From NCBI GenBank assembly GCA_019313605.1, contig JAFDAW010000011.1, positions 1 to 18,939 on the forward strand: 18,939 bases of DNA, read 5' to 3'. Below, one piece after another: positions 1 to 7,660 of the stretch (the first letter of the stretch is position 1; each line of letters begins with the position of its first letter). The notes below the pieces were generated by a model, which was not told the DNA's origin, did no database searches, and saw nothing but the letters and a program-made list of their open reading frames with translations. The stretch comes from Deltaproteobacteria bacterium. Its GTDB lineage: Bacteria; Myxococcota_A; UBA9160; SMWR01. The position numbers and the translations under genes are program-made.

Positions 1-206
1 GACGCCTTCTAGCGGGTCGCGGGTGTCATAAGAGGGCTGGCCTGCGGAACGCGGCTCCTACGAGCCGCAGGTGAGATCAACTGGAGCTGGGTTCGCGTTG
101 CCACGACTCCGAGGCGGCACGAACCGAGATGATTCGGAGTCTACACACGTAGATGCGCTCGTTAGAAGCTGTTCGGACGCGGGTTCGATTCCCGCCGCCT
201 CCACCA
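1..206 (+). ncRNA. ssrA: tmRNA (transfer-messenger RNA), 3' part
   Basis: This is the 3' portion of tmRNA, which rescues stalled ribosomes; the 5' part and probably the tag reading frame lie outside the window. The tRNA-like end is clear: a T-arm with stem GCGGG/CCCGC around TTCGATT at 179-195, an acceptor strand, and an encoded CCA at 204-206. The tmRNA-typical segment CTACACACGTAGA is at 141-153, and the bases just before the T-arm (TTCGGACGCGGG) match the usual tmRNA ending. A hairpin GCGGCTC-CTAC-GAGCCGC at 51-68 fits one of the tmRNA pseudoknot or stem elements. I could not identify the tag peptide with confidence. The 3' end is also an integration site: it is duplicated at 3295-3322. 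Confidence 0.9.
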
Positions 207-255
207 TTCAAATCAAGTGCTTAGGTCGAGTCTGTTGCGTTTTCTTGTGAGTCTG
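179..255 (+). repeat. Direct repeat copy 1 (attL-like, ssrA 3' end)
   Basis: This 77-base stretch aligns without gaps to 3295-3371 with 15 mismatches. Only 1 mismatch falls in the first 28 bases, which are the tmRNA T-arm and acceptor through CCA. The following 49 bases are more diverged but end in the same GTGAGTCTG. Tyrosine-recombinase islands commonly use the ssrA 3' end as attB and rebuild the gene end on integration, leaving such a pair. Here copy 1 is attached to the intact tmRNA gene. Confidence 0.8.
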
Positions 256-374
256 AAACAGTCGGTGTCGATAGCCGTGTGAATCTGCATCTCGCTGGTG
301 CCAGCATCACATCGGGCCCATCGGCGCTCGGGCATCTCGGGATCTCGATCGATCGTCCCGATCGGTCGAAATTG

Positions 375-1055
375 TTAGGGCAGGGTGGAGATGCGAAAGT
401 TGTCGAACTCGGCCCAGCGCGTAGCTCCAGCAACGCCGTAGGTGGTCTTGACGCCGATCTTGGGGCGCCCGCCGCTCGGGCGAGGCGTGCTACCGAGAAC
501 GGTCCACGCATCTTCGTTCGAGCCTCGGTAGAGCCCTGTGACTTCGCTTTCAGAGATCCTCATTCCAAGGATTACATGGGCGGGGTCGTAGGCCGTGTCG
601 TGAGCAATCCGCGCCGCGCCGTTCGATTCGTATACGACCTGGAGTCGAAGTGTCGGTTTCTCTTTCGCGTAGGATTCCTTGTTCACGACCACGTAGTTGT
701 CATCGTCGACGTAGAGGATGATCCCCGCGTTCTCATACTTTCCCTCTGGGTGAAGCGTCAAGCTGGCTTCGACGAGCAACGGTTCCGGAGTCCACGGGAG
801 TTCGCGTACGAGAATGTTCCTGCCGTCGTCTTCTTCTTGGAAGAATCCCCCGGGCTCGGTCAGGAGGAAGAGGCTTCCGCGCTCGATCCGCCGGGCTTCG
901 GGCGAGCTGTGCACCCAGGACCAATCGCTGCTCAGGGGAGCGTCGAATGACTCCTCGAACACGACAGTCCCCGATTCAGGGGGTGGCAGCTCGTTCGCGC
1001 AACCGAAGACCAGGAGCGCGACAAAGCAGCTGATTGCGTGCATTCTCTGCATCAT
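375..1055 (-). CDS. Lipoprotein with DUF1349/LamG-like beta-sandwich
   Basis: A 226-residue predicted lipoprotein. Residues 1-19 form a short signal peptide ending in a lipobox (LVFGC, lipidated Cys19), so the protein should sit in the outer or inner membrane facing the periplasm or the surface. The rest looks like one concanavalin-A-like beta-sandwich: a W/F-rich N-terminal strand pattern (DWSWVH), then a run reading GIILYVDDDNYVVVNKESY, typical of DUF1349/laminin-G-type folds that bind carbohydrate or act as accessory domains. No catalytic residues can be assigned. Start: two adjacent ATGs (1053-1055 and 1050-1052), the first preceded by GGGA. It is divergent from the esterase and lies inside the ssrA-flanked segment, so it is probably island cargo. 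The fold call is moderate; the lipoprotein call is firm. Confidence 0.7.
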   Translation of the reverse strand: MMQRMHAISCFVALLVFGCANELPPPESGTVVFEESFDAPLSSDWSWVHSSPEARRIERGSLFLLTEPGGFFQEEDDGRNILVRELPWTPEPLLVEASLTLHPEGKYENAGIILYVDDDNYVVVNKESYAKEKPTLRLQVVYESNGAARIAHDTAYDPAHVILGMRISESEVTGLYRGSNEDAWTVLGSTPRPSGGRPKIGVKTTYGVAGATRWAEFDNFRISTLP

Positions 1056-1328
1056 GAATTCCCGACTAGGTACCGCATCTCACTGGTGGGTCGATCGCGC
1101 TGCCCGGGCCTCGCTTGACCCGCAACGGTCGGTCGCCGTGATCCGCCGACGAGGAGGAGTCGCGACGCTGGCAAGGCTGCCCAAATGGTGGTCGAGCGTA
1201 GCGCTCTCGTTGGCCCGCCACCTTCGTCCGATTCGTAGGACACGGACGATTGCGAGCGTCGCCGCCGATTCGAGGTTGCGCGCGGCGCGGTGCCTCCCAG
1301 TTCATCCGGCCAAAACCTTGGTTGCAGG

Positions 1329-3080
1329 ATGACGAACTGTCGCGTCGACGCGCTCGACACGTTATGGGCCCTATGCGCCTCGCTGGCTGCACTCGCTCTG
1401 CTCTCGGCCTGTGCTGCAGGCGGAGGCCCGGACTCGCCTCGCGTCGAAGCGGGTGGGGAGTTGCTCGTCGGCGAGTGGCTCGACGCGAACGCGGCGCTCT
1501 CGGTGTTTCGCGGCATTCCATACGCGGCATCTCCCGTCGGCGTGTTGCGCTGGCGCCCGCCGACCGCCCACACTCCGCGACGGGGCACCGTGAAGGCGAC
1601 TCAGTTCGGCCCTGCGTGCCCGCAGCCACAGGCAAACACGAAATGGCGTCGGATTGTCGTCGAGAGGTTTGGCGGCTCGCCGGATCTCGTTCCCGAGTTG
1701 GATCACATCGGCGAGGACTGCCTCGTGCTCAACGTATGGACGCCAGCGCTCGCCGCCGACGAACTCCTACCCGTGCTCGTCTGGATCCACGGCGGGGGCA
1801 ATACGGATGGCTATGCCCACGAGCCGAACTACCTGGGCCACAATCTCGCGCGCGGCGGCGTCGTGGTCGTCTCGATCCAGTACCGGCTGGGCGCGCTCGG
1901 CTTTCTCGCGCACCCGGCTCTATCCGCGGAGTCGGAGCACGGTGTGTCTGGCAGCTACGGGCTACTCGATCAGATCGCCGCACTTCGCTGGTTGCAGCAC
2001 AACATCGATGCCTTTGGTGGTGACCCTGATCGCATCACCGTCTTCGGAGAATCGGCGGGCGCGTCGGACATCGGTACGTTGATCGCCTCGCCTCTGGCCA
2101 GGGGGCTTTTCCGGCGCGCGATTCTCCAGAGCGGTGGCTACCAACTCAACTACACGAAGTCGCTTCGCGAAGAAGAGGCGGCGGGCGTTCGCCTGCAACG
2201 CGCCCTCGACATAGAGTCGTCCGACCCGCTGCATGAGATGCGCGCTGTACCTTGGCAACAGCTGATCGAGGCCGAGCAGGCACTTCCCTATCACGAATGG
2301 GACGCCATCATCGACGGTTGGTTGCTGTCGAAGCCCGCTCCCTTGATCTTTCGGGAGGGCGAGCAGAGCGACGTGGACCTGCTGATTGGGTGGACGGCCA
2401 ACGAAAAGCTGATGTGGCTACCGGATCCCGTGACGCAGGCCGACCTGGACACCGCGCTCGATACCTATGTGCTGGACGAGGACCGCGCCGAAGTCCTCTC
2501 GCTACTCGAAGAGGCGGGTGGGGAGGGATTGGCGGGTCGGCTTGATCGGCTGCTCTCGGCCGCCGAGCAATACTGTCCGTCGCTGGCAATGGCTCGCGCC
2601 ATGCGAAGCCGCAGCGACCGCGTCTTCGTCTATCGATTTACCCGCGTGCGTCCTGGCGCCGAGCAGCTGGGCGCTTTTCATACAGCCGAGATTCCCTACG
2701 TGTTCGACACCGCCGACACCTGGCTGCCCCGGGGCGAGCGTGATCAGTGGCTCACGAAGAGAATGCTCCGCTACTGGGTTCAGTTCGCGCGCAATGGAGA
2801 CCCGAATGGCGAAGGGCTTCCCATCTGGCCGGTCTTCGATGCCGAGCGTGAGGATCACCAAGTGCTCGGTGACGATATCAGACCGGCTCAAGGGCTCGAC
2901 CGTGAACTGTGTCGTTTCCTTGATCGCTGGCGTGACGAGCGTGCCGAAGGGGCGGCTGGTGTAGCCTCGGCCGAGGCGCAGAAACGTCCTTCGAACTCTT
3001 CCGTGAAAACCGTTTCATGCTCTCGGGAACCTGCAGAGCTACGATCACCGGGCCCAGAGCTTTTCACGGAGATCGACTGA
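1329..3080 (+). CDS. Type-B carboxylesterase lipoprotein
   Basis: A 583-residue alpha/beta-hydrolase of the carboxylesterase type-B (COesterase) family, which hydrolyses carboxylic esters such as aryl or acyl esters. The catalytic triad is visible: Ser242 in the nucleophile elbow GESAGA, Glu359 in GWTANEK, and His451 in GAFHTAEIPYVF. The oxyanion-hole region (VLVWIHGGGN) and the family N-terminal signature (FRGIPYAASPVGVLRWRPP) are present. I chose the ATG at 1329 over an upstream GTG at 1290 because it gives a clean lipoprotein signal (LLSAC, Cys28); the ribosome site is weak (GCAGG close to the start). The last ~45 residues extend past the usual family end and look unstructured. It is divergent from the beta-sandwich lipoprotein, inside the ssrA-flanked segment, and followed by a hairpin terminator. 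The exact substrate cannot be read. Confidence 0.9.
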   Translation: MTNCRVDALDTLWALCASLAALALLSACAAGGGPDSPRVEAGGELLVGEWLDANAALSVFRGIPYAASPVGVLRWRPPTAHTPRRGTVKATQFGPACPQPQANTKWRRIVVERFGGSPDLVPELDHIGEDCLVLNVWTPALAADELLPVLVWIHGGGNTDGYAHEPNYLGHNLARGGVVVVSIQYRLGALGFLAHPALSAESEHGVSGSYGLLDQIAALRWLQHNIDAFGGDPDRITVFGESAGASDIGTLIASPLARGLFRRAILQSGGYQLNYTKSLREEEAAGVRLQRALDIESSDPLHEMRAVPWQQLIEAEQALPYHEWDAIIDGWLLSKPAPLIFREGEQSDVDLLIGWTANEKLMWLPDPVTQADLDTALDTYVLDEDRAEVLSLLEEAGGEGLAGRLDRLLSAAEQYCPSLAMARAMRSRSDRVFVYRFTRVRPGAEQLGAFHTAEIPYVFDTADTWLPRGERDQWLTKRMLRYWVQFARNGDPNGEGLPIWPVFDAEREDHQVLGDDIRPAQGLDRELCRFLDRWRDERAEGAAGVASAEAQKRPSNSSVKTVSCSREPAELRSPGPELFTEID

Positions 3081-3114
3081 CCGGCCCGCATTAACTGGTC
3101 CACGTTGAAACACA

Positions 3115-3160
3115 AAGCGCCCGAAATCCTCGCGACTCCGGGCGCTTCCTTCTTGTTAGC
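3115..3160 (+). terminator. Hairpin terminator after the esterase gene
   Basis: A perfect 9-bp stem, AAGCGCCCG at 3115-3123 and CGGGCGCTT at 3139-3147, with a 15-base loop, followed by T-rich CCTTCTTGTT. It lies 35 bases after the esterase stop. The loop is longer than usual and the T tract is broken, so strength is uncertain. Confidence 0.6.
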
Positions 3161-3294
3161 CGCGGGGTGCTATTGATCCTCTTGCGCGGCGCTCCTCGCA
3201 TCACCACCGTCGCCGATTTGTGAGTCTGGAGTGAGTCTGAGCACTGGAGGATGTCTCTAAGCGTCTGATATTACGCGCGTTTTTCGACGCGGTG

Positions 3295-3371
3295 GCGGGT
3301 TCGATTCCCGTCGCCTCCACCAATAGAATCAAGTACTTAGACTTCGGTTGTTACGTTTTTCTGTGAGTCTG
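3295..3371 (+). repeat. Direct repeat copy 2 (attR-like or tandem att, ssrA 3' end)
   Basis: The second copy of the 77-base repeat at 179-255. The tmRNA-like part (3295-3322) differs at one base (CCCGT for CCCGC, which leaves a G-U pair in the T-stem) and still ends in CCACCA. Sequence upstream of 3295 does not match tmRNA, so this is a displaced gene end, not a second gene. Because the match continues 49 bases past CCA, including GTGAGTCTG, the copy may be the junction of two tandem elements and not a plain attR. Confidence 0.75.
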
Positions 3372-3740
3372 GCAGCGTGTTGTGCTCCCGGCGAAGCGAT
3401 GGCCGATTAATCCCTGCGACACTTTTGTGGGTGCGGGATCGGAGTTGCGCGGCTTGGGTGATTACTTCATGCACCGCGGAGGACTTGATGCGAGAAGTGA
3501 AGACTCGCTTCGTCCCCGGTGGATCGCCGCAAGCTCGCCGCGTTTCTCCCTCTCCCGCAGTTGCGTGAGCTGTGACGCGATGTCGGCATTGATCTCGGCC
3601 ATCATCGCTTGAAGCTCGAGATGGTCCCACAGCTCTACGTCGTCAAAGCCTCCGGGTACCCGTACTGGGTCAAAAGCGGTAACGTTCGCCTTTAGCTGCA
3701 CCACGGTGCGGCCGATGCACGGCGGAAGAGGTGGAACCGG
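3323..3740. other. Mostly non-coding stretch right of att copy 2
   Basis: Between the displaced tmRNA end and the small secreted protein gene I see no RNA gene, insertion sequence ends or convincing promoter. The only coding signal is a weak minus-strand frame (3462-3704, listed separately). The first 49 bases repeat the sequence just after tmRNA. Confidence 0.5.
3462..3704 (-). CDS. Small hypothetical protein (low confidence)
   Basis: A possible 80-residue acidic/charged protein starting at GTG 3702-3704. I do not recognise it. It is predicted to be mostly helical: a segment reading FDDVELWDHLELQAMMAEIN is followed by a charged stretch (SQLTQLREREKRG) that could form a coiled coil. The composition looks more protein-like than the shadow frames nearby, but no ribosome-binding site is evident before the GTG, and the open frame continues upstream into the antisense of the next gene. 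It could be a remnant of island DNA or a chance frame. Confidence 0.25.
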   Translation of the reverse strand: MVQLKANVTAFDPVRVPGGFDDVELWDHLELQAMMAEINADIASQLTQLREREKRGELAAIHRGRSESSLLASSPPRCMK

Positions 3741-4154
3741 ATGAGCCAGAAACGGCAAAGTGTGAGACTCTTCGTGGCAGCGCTCATGGCGCTGCTCACG
3801 GTCAGCCTCGCCGACGCCTCTGGGATCGTCTTCTGCGTCGGTGTGGATGGCCACCGCGAGATCGAACTCGAACACGGTGGTAGGGAATGCCATCCTCCTG
3901 AGAACTCGCAGGACCCCGCCGGGATCTCAGTGCAACCCGGCAGCGAGTGCCTCGATCTCCCGGCAATCGGCACGAGCGCCATCACCCTCCCGTCCTTCAA
4001 CGCGGACCAGGTGCCCGTGCCGCCGGTGGTCTTCCTGGCCGTGAGTCTGGAGTTCACACCGCGAATCGAGACGCGGCTTGTTGCACAAACCGACGCGCGC
4101 GCCGGTCCCGCCAACCTCTCACTACACATTCGCTCGACAGTCCTGCTCGTCTAG
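3741..4154 (+). CDS. Small secreted protein of heavy-metal RND efflux operons
   Basis: A 137-residue protein with an N-terminal signal peptide (hydrophobic LFVAALMALLTVSLADASG, about residues 10-28). The mature part holds three cysteines in the arrangement FCVGVDGHREIELEH, then ECHPP, then ECLDLP. This pattern resembles small periplasmic proteins of unknown function often found at the head of czcCBA/cusCBA-type operons. The start ATG at 3741 has a purine-rich GGAAGAGG upstream. The only nearby partner is the truncated RND pump at 4236-5108; the outer-membrane factor, membrane-fusion protein and most of the pump that normally follow are missing. It is therefore probably an orphan. The family resemblance comes from memory of such operons and is moderate. 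Confidence 0.6.
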   Translation: MSQKRQSVRLFVAALMALLTVSLADASGIVFCVGVDGHREIELEHGGRECHPPENSQDPAGISVQPGSECLDLPAIGTSAITLPSFNADQVPVPPVVFLAVSLEFTPRIETRLVAQTDARAGPANLSLHIRSTVLLV

Positions 4155-4235
4155 AAACGACCCTGATCCGCCCTGGCCTCGGGCCCCGTAAAGTGTCTCT
4201 TAGATTAGACCACTCTGTTGTCCAACTTCTTTTGA

Positions 4236-5108
4236 CGGGAAACAGATCTCGTGGTCCGTCTCCCACCCAATCTCCGATCGAGTGATGAGGCCATCTCTGA
4301 GGTGATCTTCGATACACCTACCGGTGCGAGGGTTGCCCTTTCCCAGTTGGCCCGGGTAACTCTTGGCCAGGGACCCAATACGATCTCCCGAGAGAACGTT
4401 CAGCGCAAGATCGTCGTACAGGCGAACGTCGCTGGCAGGGACCTTGGGAGCACAGTCGCGGACATCAAGAGCCGAGTTGAAAAGCTACAGCTTCCCTCCG
4501 GCTATCACGTAGCCTACGGCGGCCAGTTCGAGAGCCAGGAGAAAGCGACCCAGACGATTGGCCTGCTGTCGCTACTCTCGGTGGCGTTGATCTTCCTGAT
4601 CCTCTTCGGCGAGTTTCGTTCCATCCGCCATTGCATTCTCATCATGGCGAATCTTCCACTGGCGCTGATCGGTGGCGTCCTAGCCGTGCTGCTGACCGAC
4701 GCCGTGGTAAGCATCGCATCCCTCGTCGGCTTCGTGGCTCTCTTCGGTATCGCCACCCGGAACGGCATATTGCTAGTCGCTCACTATCAGAGGTTGCTCG
4801 CAGAGGGGACAGGTCTGCGCGAGAGCATCGTGCGGGGGTCGTTGGAGCGGCTATCGCCGATCTTGATGACGGCGCTGGTGGCTGGGCTGGCACTCATTCC
4901 GTTGCCGCTCGGACGCGGCGAACCGGGTAGCGAGCTACAAAGCCCTATGGCCATCGTCATTCTGGGTGGGCTTCTCTCTTCGACAGCCCTGAACATGGTC
5001 GTATTGCCAGCACTCTACTGGAGGTTTGGGGGGCGGGTGATTCCGCAGCGTGAGAGTGCAGAGATCTACTCGGTGACGGAGGAAACTGTCTTCTCTACGG
5101 TAGATTGA
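4236..5108 (+). pseudogene. Truncated CzcA/CusA-family RND efflux pump (C-terminal fragment)
   Basis: This encodes roughly the last 290 residues of a heavy-metal RND transporter that is normally about 1030-1050 residues long. Recognisable pieces are VVRLPPNLR, the periplasmic porter segment GQGPNTISRENVQRKIVVQ, the GGQFESQEKA segment, and several C-terminal transmembrane helices (for example LLSLLSVALIFLILFGEF and GFVALFGIATRNGILLVAHY). Family similarity already covers the residues before the first possible start (GTG 4251), back to an in-frame TGA at 4233-4235, so the N-terminal three quarters were lost and this is not a natural short gene. The helices that carry the essential proton-relay aspartates in intact pumps are absent, so transport activity is not expected. 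It probably shares an origin with the small secreted protein upstream. A GTG-initiated 285-residue product could still be made. Confidence 0.8.
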
Positions 5109-5359
5109 GCATGCTCTGGTCCGGCGGCCGACCGCACCGCGGGCCAACTGACGGGAAATTGCAATGCACAAAGAGCAGCCTGAAAGATGGAAACACGGGC
5201 ACAACTATCTTCCGGCGAGCCTCCGGCAGAGCGAGCGGAACACCCGTTGGGTGATTGGCCTGACTGTCCGACTTTGCTTGACGGGTTACAGGTCTGCGGC
5301 AGACCCACCGGAGGCGATGTATCGTCACCAGCGTTTGCCGGGGGGTGGGGAAATCGGAG

Positions 5360-7660
5360 ATGAGTCATCCGCCGTTGAGGGAATCCGTCACCGATGAGCC
5401 TGGCCGATCGAGGCCCCTGACGGTCGCGCACTGGTTGACCTTGCTGTTGGTCGCGTTCTTCGTCGGCCCGATGTATGTATCCAATCTCTGGGGCTACCTG
5501 CAAAGCCGTCGCTACATGACGGACGCGGCATTCGTGAACATCCGGAACGTCGCGGCGCTCGAAGCTTCGGAAACCCGCGAGTTCGTACGTGCCGCCGAGG
5601 GCGTGGTGTACTCGATCGTTGCCGGCAATCACTACATGTACCAGCTCATCCGACTTCTGCGGGACACGGACGAGGATCGCGAGCTCATGAGCGGGGCCCT
5701 GCAAGGACACCTCGCCGCAAAGGCGGCGGAGGGAGCTTCGTTTCGGGAGTACCTGGTCCTGTCACCGTCGGGGCGCCTGCTGGCCTCGTCGGCGCCCAAC
5801 GGCGTACTGGATTCCGATCTTTCGGGGCACCGCTGCTTAAAGGCGGGGATTTCCAAGGTTTCCACCGTGGGCTTCGAGGTTCCGAAGGAGGGGCACGGGC
5901 CCGGCCGGGATGGCCATTCTCACTCCGCAGACGGCGGCGACGGCTCCGGCGATGCGCCGATCCTGTTGATCGCCGGTCCGATCCACGACAACGACGGAAG
6001 CCTTCTCGGTGTCTTTTGCGGGCGATTCTCCTTCGACGTCCACCGCGCGATAATGCTCGAGAACCGGGATCGCACCAGCCATGCGGCGGTGTACCTGGTC
6101 AACGAGCACCGAAGAGTGGTGTGTGGGTCCTTCGCGGACATCCACTCGGCGCCCTATGGCGAAACGCTCTCCTGGCTGGACGAGCTCGGGCTGGAGAACA
6201 GTGCAGAGTGGGAGGGGAAACGTCGCAGTGGCGACGGCACCGAGATCCTGGCGGCCTATTCGCCGATTCCGTCGCTCGGGTGGGGGGTCGTCGCGGAGGC
6301 TCCCGAGAAGCACGCACTCGCCGACCTCGAACGCCTCAAGTGGCAGGCCGCGACGGGAAGCGGGGTCCTTGCGGTGATCCTGGCGTTGGCCGCGTTCTTG
6401 AGCTGGCGGACTTTCGTGATCCCGCTTCAGGCCCTGTCTCGTGCGTCGGAACGCATGGCTTCCGGTGATCCGGGTGAAACCGTTTCGCCCGGCGGCCCGC
6501 GGGAGATCGCGGATCTGGCCGCGACTTTCAACCGGATGAGCCTGGCGCTCCGAGAATCTCAGGAGAACCTAGAGTCGCGGATCGCCGAACGAACGCTGGC
6601 GTTGCGCGAGAGCCGGGAGTTTCTCGAGCTGCTGCTCGACTCCATCGACCAGCGCGTGATCGTCGTGAGCCGGGACCACGAGATCATCAAGGAGAACACG
6701 GCGGCGGTTCGGATGCACGGCCAGTCCCTCCTCGGCAAGCGGTGGTACGAGGTCTTCGAGGGGCTGAGCGAGCCTCCCGCGGAGCATCCGATGTGCCACA
6801 CCTTCGAGACCGGCGAGATCGGTTCTGATGAGCGTTCGCAGCAGACGGTTGGCGGTAACCAGCCCGTCTACGTGGAGACGTACCCCATCTTCGATGTCTC
6901 CGGCGCGATCACGTCGGTCATCGAAATCGGCCGGGTGGTCACAGCGGAAAAGCAGCATCAGATGCAGATGGTCTACCAGGAGAAGATGACGGCCTTCGGC
7001 CAGCTCGCGGCTGGGATCGCGCATGAGATCGGGAACCCCCTCGCCGCCATCGACTCGCAGCTGCAGCTGGCGCAGAGCGATCCGGACCGGGCGGCGCAAA
7101 CGCTCGCGATCGTGCGCAAGCAGGTGGGCCGCATGGACCGCATGCTGCGAAGGCTCGTCAACTTCTCGCGCCGAAGACGCGACGAGGTGATGCTCGCCTC
7201 CGCCAACCAGGTCGTCGACGACGTGGCGCAGCTCATGGAGCACGATCCGCGCGCGCGCGGAGTCACGATCACGCGCCGGCTCGGCGAGCACGTACCCGGC
7301 ATCCGCATCAAGGAAGACGACCTCGTGCAGGTGCTCTTGAATCTCGGTCTCAACGCGTTGGACGCGGTCGGCAAAGACGGAACCGTCGAGTTTGAAACCG
7401 GCGTGGACGACGGGGCTCTGTTCATCCGTGTCAGCGACAACGGCGGCGGTATTCCCGACGCAGCCGTTCAGAACGTCTTCGATCCGTTTTTCACCACGAA
7501 GGGGCCCGGCAAGGGCACGGGGTTGGGTCTTTTCGTCAGCCGGGGCATCATCCAGGGGATCGGCGGCATCTTGGAGCTGGAGCGCACGGGCCCGGACGGA
7601 ACGACGTTCTCGATCCGGCTTCCCCTGAAGCGCGAAGGCCTGAACGGAGCGGGGATTTGA
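5360..7660 (+). CDS. Membrane sensor histidine kinase (CACHE-HAMP-PAS-HisKA-HATPase)
   Basis: A 766-residue hybrid-free sensor kinase that would autophosphorylate and pass phosphate to the response regulator encoded next. Order: TM1 at about residues 23-43; a large periplasmic double-CACHE-like domain to about 325, including a His/Gly/Asp-rich loop (HGPGRDGHSHS); TM2 about 330-352; HAMP about 354-397; coiled linker; PAS about 417-530; HisKA with phospho-acceptor His555 in AHEIGNPLAAI; and HATPase with N-box NLGLNALDAV, G1 DNGGGIP, F-box FDPFFTTK and G2 GTGLGL. The HEIGNP H-box is typical of NtrB/AtoS-like kinases paired with sigma-54 regulators. I chose ATG 5360 over GTG 5345; GGTGGGG lies about 9 bases upstream. 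The stop overlaps the regulator's TTG start. The ligand is unknown. Confidence 0.93.
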   Translation: MSHPPLRESVTDEPGRSRPLTVAHWLTLLLVAFFVGPMYVSNLWGYLQSRRYMTDAAFVNIRNVAALEASETREFVRAAEGVVYSIVAGNHYMYQLIRLLRDTDEDRELMSGALQGHLAAKAAEGASFREYLVLSPSGRLLASSAPNGVLDSDLSGHRCLKAGISKVSTVGFEVPKEGHGPGRDGHSHSADGGDGSGDAPILLIAGPIHDNDGSLLGVFCGRFSFDVHRAIMLENRDRTSHAAVYLVNEHRRVVCGSFADIHSAPYGETLSWLDELGLENSAEWEGKRRSGDGTEILAAYSPIPSLGWGVVAEAPEKHALADLERLKWQAATGSGVLAVILALAAFLSWRTFVIPLQALSRASERMASGDPGETVSPGGPREIADLAATFNRMSLALRESQENLESRIAERTLALRESREFLELLLDSIDQRVIVVSRDHEIIKENTAAVRMHGQSLLGKRWYEVFEGLSEPPAEHPMCHTFETGEIGSDERSQQTVGGNQPVYVETYPIFDVSGAITSVIEIGRVVTAEKQHQMQMVYQEKMTAFGQLAAGIAHEIGNPLAAIDSQLQLAQSDPDRAAQTLAIVRKQVGRMDRMLRRLVNFSRRRRDEVMLASANQVVDDVAQLMEHDPRARGVTITRRLGEHVPGIRIKEDDLVQVLLNLGLNALDAVGKDGTVEFETGVDDGALFIRVSDNGGGIPDAAVQNVFDPFFTTKGPGKGTGLGLFVSRGIIQGIGGILELERTGPDGTTFSIRLPLKREGLNGAGI

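Larger units (their letters stand above)
207..3322. mobile_element. Putative ssrA-integrated genomic island (integrase-less)
   Basis: A 3.1-kb segment bounded by direct repeats of the tmRNA 3' end. Cargo is a beta-sandwich lipoprotein and a carboxylesterase lipoprotein, transcribed divergently. GTGAGTCTG occurs at both inner edges (247-255, 3220-3228, 3231-3239) and again at 3363-3371, which would suit arm-type integrase sites. No recombinase gene is present, so it is either a decayed element, a passively mobilised one, or one part of a larger tandem array. The boundaries are seen; mobility is inferred. Confidence 0.55.

Noticed and set aside
3240..3322. A tRNA gene ending at 3322
   Set aside because: Only the T-arm and acceptor strand of tmRNA are present; no D-arm, anticodon arm or matching 5' acceptor is found upstream.
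4222..5160. GACGGGAAA on both sides of the RND fragment as insertion-sequence ends
   Set aside because: Both copies are short, in the same orientation and unaccompanied by target duplications or transposase sequence.
5150..5310. Possible sigma-54 promoters upstream of the kinase (GG-N10-GC at about 5154 and 5284)
   Set aside because: Only the GG/GC spacing fits; the rest of the consensus is poor.
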